A DNA stretch of 23,373 nt from an uncultured Clostridia bacterium (GTDB lineage Bacteria; Bacillota; Clostridia; Oscillospirales; Oscillospiraceae), in NCBI GenBank assembly GCA_946187475.1, contig CAMHRJ010000005.1:1-23373 (forward strand). The letters are read 5' to 3'. Within the stretch, counting starts at the first letter, position 1; each line of letters starts with the position of its first letter. Below are positions 6,231-14,125 of this stretch, one piece after another. The translations under genes and the position numbers were made by a program. Below the pieces are notes generated by a model. That model made no database searches and was not told the DNA's origin. It saw only the letters and a list, made by a program, of their open reading frames with translations.

Positions 6231-6259
6231 TTGCGATGCTTTCCGGGATATGGTATGAT
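6231..6259 (+). promoter_or_regulatory. promoter of the MATE-ATPase gene
   Basis: TTGCGA (6231-6236) and TATGAT (6254-6259) have a 17-base spacer and lie 38 bases before ATG 6297. It directly follows the terminator at 6186, the same order as at 16724-16795. Confidence 0.65.
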
Positions 6260-6296
6260 GCTTTTACCATTTCTCAATGACAAAGGAGACCAGACC

Positions 6297-8048
6297 ATGA
6301 TTCGGAAACTGATCCGGCAGATGCTGATTGCGCAGATCCTTTCCGCGCTCACGGTATCGCTGTGTCTTTTGATCGATAACATCATCATTGGCCGCTTCCT
6401 CGGCGTGGAGTCCATCGCGGCCTATCAGCTGGCAAATCCCATTCTGCTGATGATGGGCGCGCTCGGGAGCATGCTGGCCGCCGGTGTGCAGGTGGCGTGC
6501 AGCAAATCCCTGGGGCGCGGCTCCCAGACGGAGACCAATTCCGGCTACTCCTCCGCCATCGCGCTGACGCTGGGGCTGTCACTCTCTCTGATGCTCGCGG
6601 TGCTGATCTTCAGCGCGCCGATCGCGTCTGCAATGGGAGCGGGAAGGTCGGGTGCGCTTTTTGAGCAGACGCGGGGCTATATGATCGGCTTTATCATCGG
6701 CGTGCCGGCGTCTATGGGCGCGCTGATCCTGCTGCCCTTCATGCAGATGGCGGGGAAAAACAATATCCTGATCGCCGCCGTTCTGGGGATGACCGTTTCG
6801 GACATCGGGCTGGACCTGCTGAATGTGCTGGTGTTCCACGGCGGCATGTTCGGCATGGGCCTGGCCTCCTCCATCAGCTATTACGTCGCCATGGTCATCG
6901 GCTGCGGCTATTTCCTGAGCAAAAAATGCATGTTCCGCTTCTCCCGGCGTCTGGTCACGAAAAAGAAGATCTCGGAGCTCTTCCGGGGCGGCGTTCCGGC
7001 CGTGTTTCATATGGCCTCCGGCGTCATCCTGACGTTCCTGCTCAACAAGCTCCTGCTGGGCACGGGCGGCAGCGACGCGGTGGCGGCCTATTCCGTGCTG
7101 AGCTCCATCGGCAACTCCGCCAGCTGCATCTCCACCGGCATCGGCAGCGTGTCGCTGACCATGACCGGCATCCTCTTCAACGAGGAGGATCGCCGCGGCC
7201 TCGAGGATATGATGCAGCAGCTGTTCCGCGATTCCGTGCTGCTGGGCCTGGGAATGGGCGTCCTGCTGATCGTGTTTGCGCCCGCTTTTGTGAGCCTGTT
7301 TCTTCCGGAGGCCGGTGCGGTGCGGACCATGGCGGTTCTGGGCGTGCGCCTCTTTGCCGGCGGTATGATTCCCTACTGCATCAACACCGCCCTGAAGAAT
7401 TCCTATCAGGTCACTGGACGGGAGCGGCTCACAGAGACGATCTCTCTCGTGGGCGGGGCTGTGTTCCCGGCGCTGGCGGCGTTTGTTCTCAGCCGCTTTC
7501 TGGGAACGACCGGCGTCTGGTTCTATTTCGCAGCGGGTCAGCTGCTCACCTTGGCGGCCATCTGCCTCTTTATTCGTCTTACCACCGGAATGCTGCCCTG
7601 GAAGGACGGCGCGTATCTGCTGCTGAAGAACGATCTCATCGTGTCGAAGGAGGATGTGCTGGAGCTGGATATCCGCACGCTGGAGGAGATGGAGCGCGCC
7701 GTGCGGGAGGCGGAAGCCTTCTGCCAGTCCCGCGGAGAGAGCAGGCGCAGCAGCATGCGCCTCGCCCTCTGCATCGAGGAAATGGCGGGCAACACCATCC
7801 TCCACGGCTTCCCGAAGGACAACCTGCCGCACCATCTCTCCGTGCGCGTCCTCGATAAGAAGGACAGCTGGGTGCTGCGCTTCCGGGATGACTGCGGCGC
7901 CTTCGACCCGGTGCACTATATCCCGCGGGAGGGCAAGGACGCGCTGGGCATCCGTCTGGCTCTGGCGATGGCGGAGGAGACCAGCTACATCTACTCGCTG
8001 AATCTCAACAACCTGACGCTGAAGCTCCCGGCGGAAAAGACCGCCTGA
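6297..8048 (+). CDS. MATE transporter fused to an RsbW-like ATPase domain
   Basis: A 583-residue protein. Residues 1-449 are a MATE-type multidrug/metabolite exporter with about 12 membrane helices ('LCLLIDNIIIGRFLGVESI' is the usual first-helix signature). Residues about 450-583 are a GHKL ATPase of the RsbW/anti-sigma kinase type: N box 'CIEEMAGNTILHG' (E495, N499, H503), G1 box 'DDCGAFDP' (D531/D532, G534), then 'DALGIRLALAM'. The fusion suggests that transport is coupled to, or regulated by, a serine-kinase-like or anti-anti-sigma partner. ATG 6297 follows AAAGGAGA; the upstream ATG 6231 lies in the promoter. It is a single-gene unit. Substrate unknown. Confidence 0.88.
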   Translation: MIRKLIRQMLIAQILSALTVSLCLLIDNIIIGRFLGVESIAAYQLANPILLMMGALGSMLAAGVQVACSKSLGRGSQTETNSGYSSAIALTLGLSLSLMLAVLIFSAPIASAMGAGRSGALFEQTRGYMIGFIIGVPASMGALILLPFMQMAGKNNILIAAVLGMTVSDIGLDLLNVLVFHGGMFGMGLASSISYYVAMVIGCGYFLSKKCMFRFSRRLVTKKKISELFRGGVPAVFHMASGVILTFLLNKLLLGTGGSDAVAAYSVLSSIGNSASCISTGIGSVSLTMTGILFNEEDRRGLEDMMQQLFRDSVLLGLGMGVLLIVFAPAFVSLFLPEAGAVRTMAVLGVRLFAGGMIPYCINTALKNSYQVTGRERLTETISLVGGAVFPALAAFVLSRFLGTTGVWFYFAAGQLLTLAAICLFIRLTTGMLPWKDGAYLLLKNDLIVSKEDVLELDIRTLEEMERAVREAEAFCQSRGESRRSSMRLALCIEEMAGNTILHGFPKDNLPHHLSVRVLDKKDSWVLRFRDDCGAFDPVHYIPREGKDALGIRLALAMAEETSYIYSLNLNNLTLKLPAEKTA

Positions 8049-8094
8049 CGGGCACGGTCGTCATCTGATCCGGACATAACGGAGTTTCACGGTC

Positions 8095-8164
8095 GCACCG
8101 AAATAGAATTTGTAGGAGAGGGGCAAGCCCCTCCCCTACGAGCACGAATGGTGGTGCGGCATAA
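8095..8164. repeat. short version of the nested-hairpin repeat
   Basis: It keeps the outer parts of the 136-bp element (ACCGAAATAGAATTTGTAG at the left, CCCTACGAGCACGAATGG at the right) but has a minimal core GAGGGGC-AA-GCCCCTC, so the inner insert is missing. An outer stem CGCACC/GGTGCG is present. The rest of 8049-8417 shows no gene; a T-arm-like stretch near 8390 is discussed among the rejected items. Confidence 0.75.
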
Positions 8165-8417
8165 TCCATGCTCCCCGATCAACCCCAGTTTGTTGGGGTG
8201 AATGGAGCACAAGGAATGCTCAGATAAGTTTACATAATACCAGATGTTCTCCTTGACCTCTATTCTTTTCTTTACGAAAAATACCGGAAGAAGGACGGCG
8301 GTTCCCACTATGGCTGAGCGAGGCACCGCTTGATGATCCTGATATCGAGATGGTTCCAGAAAAGGAATCTCTTCCGGCCCTGACGGACTCGCGGGTTGGA
8401 ATCCCGCCGTCGATAGC

Positions 8418-8451
8418 AAAACCCCCGGAATCCGAAGATTCCGGGGGTTTT
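8418..8451. terminator. bidirectional terminator at the end of the lipid operon
   Basis: AAAACCCCCGGAATC, loop CGAA, GATTCCGGGGGTTTT: a 15-bp perfect palindrome with an A-run on one side and a T-run on the other. It stops the eight-gene minus-strand operon after 8456 and any plus-strand transcript arriving from the MATE gene. Confidence 0.9.
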
Positions 8452-8455
8452 GGTA

Positions 8456-9526
8456 TCAATTCAGTTCTTTTTTCATGAGCACATAATCGGTCTGTCCGGT
8501 TTTCAAAACCCGGTAGAAGCCGCCGGTGACCTTGCCCTCGTGGATCAGGGCGGTGACGCTGGTGCAGTTTTTGCGCTGCAGATCGTGCTTCAGCAGCTCC
8601 GAGAGGGCGTTGCCGAGCCCCGCGTGGGCCGGGTCGACGCCCATGTAGGGAATGCTGTACTCCGTGGGATGGGAGCGGATGCGGAGCATCTGCCGCAGCT
8701 TGCGGGGCGTGAGCGCACCGGCGGTGAGATTGCCGTAGTTGGGCACGCAGATCACAAAGGCCGCCAACTGCCCGCCGTGGTAGACCAGCTTCACCATGTC
8801 GTAATCGAGCACGTAGCGCAGCGGGGAAAACAGCGCGAAAAACTGTTCCTCCGTGATGCGCTGGTATCCGGGGAAGCTGCTGTACAGCTGGGTCAGCAGG
8901 GCGCAGATCTCCCGCAGGCAGGCGTCGAAGGTGGAAAACGTGATGGTTCGGAACACGTATCCCGATTTTTGAAAATCCCGCAGACGGCGCTCTGCTTTTC
9001 GATTGACGTCGGCGTCCGTGGGCACGCGCATGTGGTTGGAGAAATACCGATCCGTCACCGAAAAGCCGCAGTGCTCCCACAGCCTTGGATAAAAGGCCAG
9101 ATTCTCCGGCTCGCCGGTGAAGGTCTTGAAGAAGTTGGAGGTCTTGAACCGGTAGCCCAGCCAGAAGGAGGCGTTGTAGGGTCCCACCAGCCGCTTCCGC
9201 CCCGCGGATTTGGCTTTTTCCGCCGCCGCGTCCAAAACCAGCTTCGCGGCCTCCGGCGCGTTCTCGCTCTCGAAAAATCCCACATAGCCGTTCTCGTCGC
9301 CGGGGTACAGCGTCAGCAGACAGCGGGCGGCGGGCTGCCCGCTGTCGTCCATCGCCAGGAACGGAAAGACGTCAAAGGCGCCGCTCAGCGGGTGCGTTCC
9401 CAGCAGGAGCTGCCGCTCGGCCTTTTTGTCCTGGGTCAACCGCTCCGGCGGATAGAGTCTCCGGGGGAAATCCAGGAACCGTCTGCGCAGGAAGGCGTCG
9501 TTTTCGGAATAAAGGGTATAGCGCAT
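8456..9526 (-). CDS. GNAT-like acyltransferase (YghO-like), last gene of the lipid operon
   Basis: A 356-residue protein that appears to contain two acyl-CoA N-acyltransferase folds. The segment 'GPYNASFWLGYRFKTSN', then 'AFYPRLWEHCGF', recalls the GP(I/Y)N...YY..L...GF layout of YghO-like proteins, whose function is not known to me. The C-terminal half carries 'PYMGVDPAHAGLGNALSELL', a GNAT acyl-CoA-binding pattern, and 'EGKVTGGFYRVL'. It starts 1 base after the upstream gene's stop with AGGAGG inside that gene's 3' end, so it is translationally coupled. Position in the operon suggests acylation of an amino group on a lipid, but this is inference; the acceptor could be anything. Confidence 0.7.
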   Translation of the reverse strand: MRYTLYSENDAFLRRRFLDFPRRLYPPERLTQDKKAERQLLLGTHPLSGAFDVFPFLAMDDSGQPAARCLLTLYPGDENGYVGFFESENAPEAAKLVLDAAAEKAKSAGRKRLVGPYNASFWLGYRFKTSNFFKTFTGEPENLAFYPRLWEHCGFSVTDRYFSNHMRVPTDADVNRKAERRLRDFQKSGYVFRTITFSTFDACLREICALLTQLYSSFPGYQRITEEQFFALFSPLRYVLDYDMVKLVYHGGQLAAFVICVPNYGNLTAGALTPRKLRQMLRIRSHPTEYSIPYMGVDPAHAGLGNALSELLKHDLQRKNCTSVTALIHEGKVTGGFYRVLKTGQTDYVLMKKELN

Positions 9527-9527
9527 A

Positions 9528-11735
9528 TCATGCCTCCTGCCGTTTGAGAATGCGGATGGTGCCCTCCGTGCTGTCCAGCTCCACCAGATCGCCGGTGCGG
9601 ATCAGGCTGCAGGCCTCATGGACGTTCACCATAGAGGGCTTGCCCAGCTCCCGGGTGATGATGGCGGTGTGGCTCAAAAGCGAGCCCTTCTCTGCGATGA
9701 TGCCGGCGGCGTTTTCAATCAGAAACACCCAGCCGGGGTCGGTGCTGCGGGTGACGAGGATCTTGCCCCGGGTGTCCAGTGAGAGGTCCGGGCTTGTCAC
9801 TACCAGCGCCTGGGCAGTGACTTTGCCGAGGGCTGCGGAGACGCCGGTGAGCGTATTGGAATTGCGCAGGGTCTGGGTCTGGGCGTTGCATACCCGCTTG
9901 CTGCGGATCGCGCCGTCGAACACCAGACGGCTGAAGGCGGGCAGCGCGGCGTACATCTCATATTCCGCCTTCCGCTGTTTCACGATCCCACGGAAGTCCG
10001 CCGCGTTCTGCTCCAGCTCCGGAACGGAGAGATAAAACACGTCCTCCGGGTCGTCGATGCGCCCGGCGTCATACAGCTCCGTTCCCACGGCGCGGAAAAT
10101 GGCGCGGATGGTGCCGAACATCCGGGTGCGGTCCATGCGGGAGCGCTCCCGGTTGCTGATGCCGGTCTTCGCTTTTTTTGCGAAGAACCCGGCACGCTGC
10201 TTGTTCGAAAACGCCGTCTGCCTGCGCTGCTGGTCAGGCGCGTCCAGTCTGGCGCGGACGAAGTCGTCCACCAGCGCGGGGTGGGTGCGGTAGGTGTGGG
10301 TCTCCAGCTTGAGTTCGCCCAGACAGCGGTCGCCGTATGCCTGGATGAAGTCGGCCTTTGCGGTCTGATAGGCGGCAGAGTCCATGCCGCTTTGTTTTGC
10401 CACATCCACCAGCGTGAGGATATGCCGCATGGGCTCCATGCTCTCCAGATCGCGGATGTCCGCCAGAGCCTCCTGATTGCGCTTTCCCGCCAGATAGGTG
10501 AACAGGAAGGCGTAGATGTCGTTGATGAGCGTCACGTGCCAGCGGGCGAGGATGTCGTCCAGCATATCGTGGTAGATCTCCAGCAGCCGGGGCGTTCTGG
10601 CATGGGTATCGTCCGCGAGGACCGCGTTCAGCCGCCGGTCGAGACCGATGGCATATTGGTCATAGAAGCTGCACAGCGCGTCCATCCGCCCGGGCGTATG
10701 CAGCACGCAGCGGATGAGCTCTGCGCCCAGCGTGGCCTTTACCCGCAGGGGGACCCGCCGCTCCGTGGCGGTGACGGTGGGGTTCTCCACGCCCAGCATC
10801 TGCTGCCAGACGCGGATGAAAAACCGGGAAAAGGGCATCAGCCGCAGCACGCCGTACCAGCTGGAAATGCGGTAGTAGACCCGGCCGTTGGCCATGTCCA
10901 CCATGTCGCGGATCTCCGTGTCCAGCGACTCCACGATGGGGTGCCGGTGGGTGACCTCCCGCAGCAGGGATTTGAAGATGCGGTAGTAGATCTCCTTCAC
11001 GAAGCTCTGGGACAGGGGCAGCGTCAGCTCCGGATAGCTTTCCACGATGTTGGAGCTGTCCAGCACAATGGTCTCGCCGCCGGGGAGGGCGGTGATGGGC
11101 CGGGCCTGCAGCAGCCAGACCTTGCCCGCCTGCACGGCATACTCCACATCCATGGGCGCGGCAAAAAGACGCTCCACGGCTTTGCCCAGTTCCAGCAGAC
11201 GTTTCAGCGTCTCAGCGGGCAGCAGCGGGGCTTCGCCGGTCTGCTCATAGTAATAAAGTCCGTCGTCTTTGTTGCAGTAATAGGAGGTGGTGTCGGCGCG
11301 ATCCTCCACCACGTTGCTGCCGAGCCCTGCGCCCACGACGATGACGATCTCGTTTAACTGTCCGGTGGGGTTCGCGGTGAAGAGCACACCGGAGAGCTCC
11401 GCGTCCACCATCGCCTGCACCAGCACCGGGGCGTCGGACTCGATCACGGTCTCCGGGAGCCCGTGGGCTTTGGCGTAGGCAGCGTACCCGGTCCGGTAGC
11501 TCTCCCGCACCCTTTGAACGGCTGCGGGAATCTCGTCGCGCCGGACGTTCAAAACCGTCTCAAACTGCCCGGCGAAGGAGAGCGCCGCGCTGTCCTCCAG
11601 ATCGAAGGTGGAGCGCACGGCGAAGCGCTCCGTCCCGGGAAATTCGAGACGGAGCGGGTTTTCTTCTGTCACAACGGCAAAGGGCGGCACGGGCAGACCG
11701 TGGTCGCGCATCCGCCGGAGATTGTCTGCTTTCAT
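9528..11735 (-). CDS. PEP-synthase-like phosphotransferase
   Basis: A 735-residue protein with the two end domains of the PEP synthase/pyruvate phosphate dikinase/rifampin phosphotransferase superfamily. The N-terminal ATP-grasp part has 'FAVRSTFDLEDSAALSFAGQ' (about 38-57), 'SGVLFTANPTG' and 'WLLQARPIT' (near 210). The C-terminal swivelling domain carries the phospho-histidine in 'EKGSLLSHTAIITREL' (H689). The central part (about 220-650) is long and does not resemble the PEP/pyruvate TIM barrel; it is probably the acceptor-binding domain, as in rifampin phosphotransferase. Expected chemistry is ATP to AMP + Pi with transfer of one phosphate. Gene context points to a lipid or polyprenol acceptor. 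The N terminus starts directly at 'KADNL', slightly shorter than the usual GGK-NL entry. Confidence 0.82.
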   Translation of the reverse strand: MKADNLRRMRDHGLPVPPFAVVTEENPLRLEFPGTERFAVRSTFDLEDSAALSFAGQFETVLNVRRDEIPAAVQRVRESYRTGYAAYAKAHGLPETVIESDAPVLVQAMVDAELSGVLFTANPTGQLNEIVIVVGAGLGSNVVEDRADTTSYYCNKDDGLYYYEQTGEAPLLPAETLKRLLELGKAVERLFAAPMDVEYAVQAGKVWLLQARPITALPGGETIVLDSSNIVESYPELTLPLSQSFVKEIYYRIFKSLLREVTHRHPIVESLDTEIRDMVDMANGRVYYRISSWYGVLRLMPFSRFFIRVWQQMLGVENPTVTATERRVPLRVKATLGAELIRCVLHTPGRMDALCSFYDQYAIGLDRRLNAVLADDTHARTPRLLEIYHDMLDDILARWHVTLINDIYAFLFTYLAGKRNQEALADIRDLESMEPMRHILTLVDVAKQSGMDSAAYQTAKADFIQAYGDRCLGELKLETHTYRTHPALVDDFVRARLDAPDQQRRQTAFSNKQRAGFFAKKAKTGISNRERSRMDRTRMFGTIRAIFRAVGTELYDAGRIDDPEDVFYLSVPELEQNAADFRGIVKQRKAEYEMYAALPAFSRLVFDGAIRSKRVCNAQTQTLRNSNTLTGVSAALGKVTAQALVVTSPDLSLDTRGKILVTRSTDPGWVFLIENAAGIIAEKGSLLSHTAIITRELGKPSMVNVHEACSLIRTGDLVELDSTEGTIRILKRQEA

Positions 11736-11741
11736 CGCGGG

Positions 11742-12665
11742 TCAGATCTTTCCCACCAGCAGGAAGATGACCACCGTGGCGATCATGGTCAGCTCCTGGA
11801 TGTAGGTGTAGGTCTCCACCTTGGTCACCAGCTTGAACTGGGTGGGGTCCTTCTTGAAGCGCTGGAAGGTCCAGCACATCCAGCCCACCAAGATGGCCAG
11901 GGCAGCCACGCTGAGCTTCGACAGGTTCCACACCAGAACGAAGTTGGTGAAGATATCGATCAGCACCACGAACATGGTGAAGTTCGCGGCCTTCTTGTAG
12001 CCGAAGAGCTTGGAATAGGTGACGTACTCGGTTTCGTCCTGGGGCGCGCGGATTTTGCGGGAGACCTCCCAATAGAGCGCCGGGAAGTACAGCGTGAAGC
12101 AGGCGAAGGCGTTGATCAGATCCACCGCCTTGATCTTGTACTCCATCACCACGAAGGAGATGATGTAGATGTTCATGATGAACTGCACCGGGTTGTGGGT
12201 CACCAGTGCCAGAGGCAGAGACTTCTGGATCTTGTACTTCTGGAAGAACCAGATAGCCATGAGGGAGCCATAGGTGTAGAGAATCAGACAGAACCAGCGG
12301 TTGCGCATGAAGATGAAGTTCAGCGCCAGCGTCACCGGAATCAGAATGCACAGGAAAATCCTGAGGTCCTTCTTCGTCACTCTGCCCGAGGGCAGCGGCC
12401 GGTGGGCGAAGAGCCTGCAGTCCAGTTCATAGTCCTTGAAGTCGTCGGCGATCCGCAGCCACATCAGAAAGCTGAACACCGTGAAGCCGAGGATCAGCTC
12501 CTGAATGCCGTGGCGGGCGCAGATGCTCGCCCAGATGGTAGGCCAGGTGACGCCGTGGTTCAGCAGGACGATGAAGTAGATTTCCCCCGCGATCAGATAG
12601 CCCAGGCCCAGCCGGGGCAGGATGGGGTACATCTCCTTGAAATAGATGTTCAGTCGTTTCAGCAT
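11742..12665 (-). CDS. UbiA-family prenyltransferase
   Basis: A 307-residue membrane prenyltransferase with about 8-9 helices. The first Asp motif is D74-D-x-x-D78-x-x-x-D82 ('DDFKDYELD'), followed by 'HRPLPSGR' (88-95) as in UbiA/DGGGP synthases. The usual second Asp motif is altered to 'WEVSRKIRAPQDE' (199-211) followed by 'YSKLFG', which places it in a divergent subfamily. Family chemistry is transfer of a prenyl chain from a diphosphate to an aromatic ring or a glycerol/sugar alcohol. It overlaps the psd stop by 7 bases and is followed 6 bases later by the phosphotransferase. In this lipid operon an ether-forming or polyprenol role is more likely than quinone synthesis. Confidence 0.82.
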   Translation of the reverse strand: MLKRLNIYFKEMYPILPRLGLGYLIAGEIYFIVLLNHGVTWPTIWASICARHGIQELILGFTVFSFLMWLRIADDFKDYELDCRLFAHRPLPSGRVTKKDLRIFLCILIPVTLALNFIFMRNRWFCLILYTYGSLMAIWFFQKYKIQKSLPLALVTHNPVQFIMNIYIISFVVMEYKIKAVDLINAFACFTLYFPALYWEVSRKIRAPQDETEYVTYSKLFGYKKAANFTMFVVLIDIFTNFVLVWNLSKLSVAALAILVGWMCWTFQRFKKDPTQFKLVTKVETYTYIQELTMIATVVIFLLVGKI

Positions 12666-13516
12666 GGGTTTTCTTTTCCTCCGATTTTTTCTCCGATGGT
12701 CACCTGGGTCTCGAAGCCCAGTTCGGTCTGTGCGATCAGATCTTCATCGATCTGAACGGATTCCGGTACGATCAGCAGGATCGTGGAGCCGCCGTATTCA
12801 AAATAGCCCTTTTCCTGCATGCGCGCAAAGTCCGTCACCGGGTGGTTGCAGATGGCGCCCACCAGCATGGCCCCCACCTCGATCTGCAGCATGGGGCCGA
12901 AGTGCGTTGTCTCCAGCAGGGTGCAGACCCGGCTGTTGCGGGCATAGACCCGAAAGCGCTCCGAGATGGCGCGCACGGTGTGCAGCTCCCCGGGAATCTT
13001 TATGGAGCTGACGATCCTGCCCGCGTCCGGGAACACGTAGCGGTGGTAGTCCTGTACCGCCAGCCGGAACACGAGACAGTGCCCGCCGGCGAAGGGCGCA
13101 AGATCGATGCCGCCGCCCACCACCTCACGGAGGGTGTAGCGGCTGTGCTTGATGGTTAAAACCAGCTCCTCCGACACCGGCCAGACGCTGAGCCGGCTGT
13201 CCGCGATGGCGATCAGCGCGTCTTCCGCCGCGTCGGTGCGGTTTTCCCGCTTCCGGGTGAAAAAGTCATTGAAGCAGGCAAACTGCGAGACGTCATAGCC
13301 CGTGAGATCCACGCCGCAGCGCTCCGCGAAGGGCAGGATGTCCTTTCTGGATTTTGGCGATTTCTGATACTTTGCCCGCCACCGGCTCACTCTGGGGTCC
13401 ACCGCCGCGCGCAGCAGGACCCTGCCGGGGATGGTCTCATAGAGGAAGCGGAGGGCAGCCGCGCCGTACTCCGGCTCTTCCGCGTAGCGGTCTGTGCCGC
13501 GCTGCCAGATCTTCAT
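12659..13516 (-). CDS. psd: phosphatidylserine decarboxylase (proenzyme)
   Basis: A 285-residue member of the pyruvoyl decarboxylase family converting phosphatidylserine (or an analogue) to the ethanolamine lipid. The self-cleavage site Gly243-Ser244-Thr245 is in 'FEYGGSTILLIVPES' near the C terminus; Ser244 would become the pyruvoyl group of the short chain. Upstream features of the family are present ('FNDFFTRK', 'DYHRYVFPDAG', 'VGAMLVGAI'). The length matches bacterial Psd. It overlaps pssA by 4 bases (ATGA) and ubiA by 7 bases, the expected synthase-decarboxylase order. Whether the glycerol backbone is acyl- or ether-linked is not visible. Confidence 0.95.
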   Translation of the reverse strand: MKIWQRGTDRYAEEPEYGAAALRFLYETIPGRVLLRAAVDPRVSRWRAKYQKSPKSRKDILPFAERCGVDLTGYDVSQFACFNDFFTRKRENRTDAAEDALIAIADSRLSVWPVSEELVLTIKHSRYTLREVVGGGIDLAPFAGGHCLVFRLAVQDYHRYVFPDAGRIVSSIKIPGELHTVRAISERFRVYARNSRVCTLLETTHFGPMLQIEVGAMLVGAICNHPVTDFARMQEKGYFEYGGSTILLIVPESVQIDEDLIAQTELGFETQVTIGEKIGGKENPC

Positions 13517-14112
13517 GCGGCCAACAGAACCACGCAGATGGCGAGACCCGTGACCAGCAGCAGGATGGCCCCCTTGGCTCCGGGCTTCTTCACCGGGATG
13601 TTCAGCACGAAGAGTACTGCCATCACCAGCATCACGATGGCTGCGGCAACGGTCACGCCCGAAAAATGGGTGAGGGCCGCAATGGCATACAGCAGCGGCA
13701 GATACAGCGAGATCATGGTTACCGGCATGCCCTGAAAATACTTGGTGGCGCCGTCGGTGGTGATGTCAAACCAGCAGAGGCGGGTCACGCCGGCGAACAC
13801 ATAGAGGATCGCGAGCCCCACCGTCCAGACCGAGCGGTTCTGGGTGATGAGAAATGCCGCCGGGAAGATGACGAAGGACACGGTGTCCGCAAAGGAGTCC
13901 AGCTGGATGCCGAACTGCTTTTCCATATCCGTTCTGGGAAACATTCTTGCGATGCGGCCATCAAACAGGTCGCAGATGCCGGAGACCAGCAGCAGGACCA
14001 TGGCGATCTTCGGGCTGCCGGCAAAGCAGATGCCGACCATGGCCGCCCCAATGCCCAGAAATGTCACGCAGTTGGCGAGATTGTACACGCCGATCAATAG
14101 AGGCTTTTTCAT
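13513..14112 (-). CDS. pssA: CDP-alcohol phosphatidyltransferase, PssA type
   Basis: A 199-residue membrane protein with the CDP-alcohol phosphotransferase motif D48-x-x-D51-G-x-x-A55-R56...G68-x-x-x-D72-x-x-x-D76. The gap between R56 and G68 is 11 residues, 3 more than the commonest form, and 'FGIQLDSFAD' is typical of phosphatidylserine synthases. It would transfer serine onto a CDP-activated lipid; the psd gene immediately downstream, overlapping by 4 bases, supports serine as acceptor. A related archaetidylserine synthase role is possible given the CarS-like enzyme next door. Confidence 0.9.
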   Translation of the reverse strand: MKKPLLIGVYNLANCVTFLGIGAAMVGICFAGSPKIAMVLLLVSGICDLFDGRIARMFPRTDMEKQFGIQLDSFADTVSFVIFPAAFLITQNRSVWTVGLAILYVFAGVTRLCWFDITTDGATKYFQGMPVTMISLYLPLLYAIAALTHFSGVTVAAAIVMLVMAVLFVLNIPVKKPGAKGAILLLVTGLAICVVLLAA

Positions 14113-14125
14113 TTCTTTTCCCCAA

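Noticed and set aside
6579..7916. 445-aa antisense open frame under the MATE gene
   Set aside because: It is a shadow of high-GC codon use: His, Gln, Arg and Ala-rich, with no domain, ribosome site or promoter. The sense protein has complete domains.
8385..8417. T-arm-like sequence GCGGGTTGGAATCCCGC followed by 11 bases ending GCA
   Set aside because: It resembles a tRNA 3' end, but the loop is TTGGAAT instead of TTCGAAT, the terminal triplet is GCA rather than CCA, and no acceptor partner or other arm lies upstream. It may be a decayed tRNA remnant.
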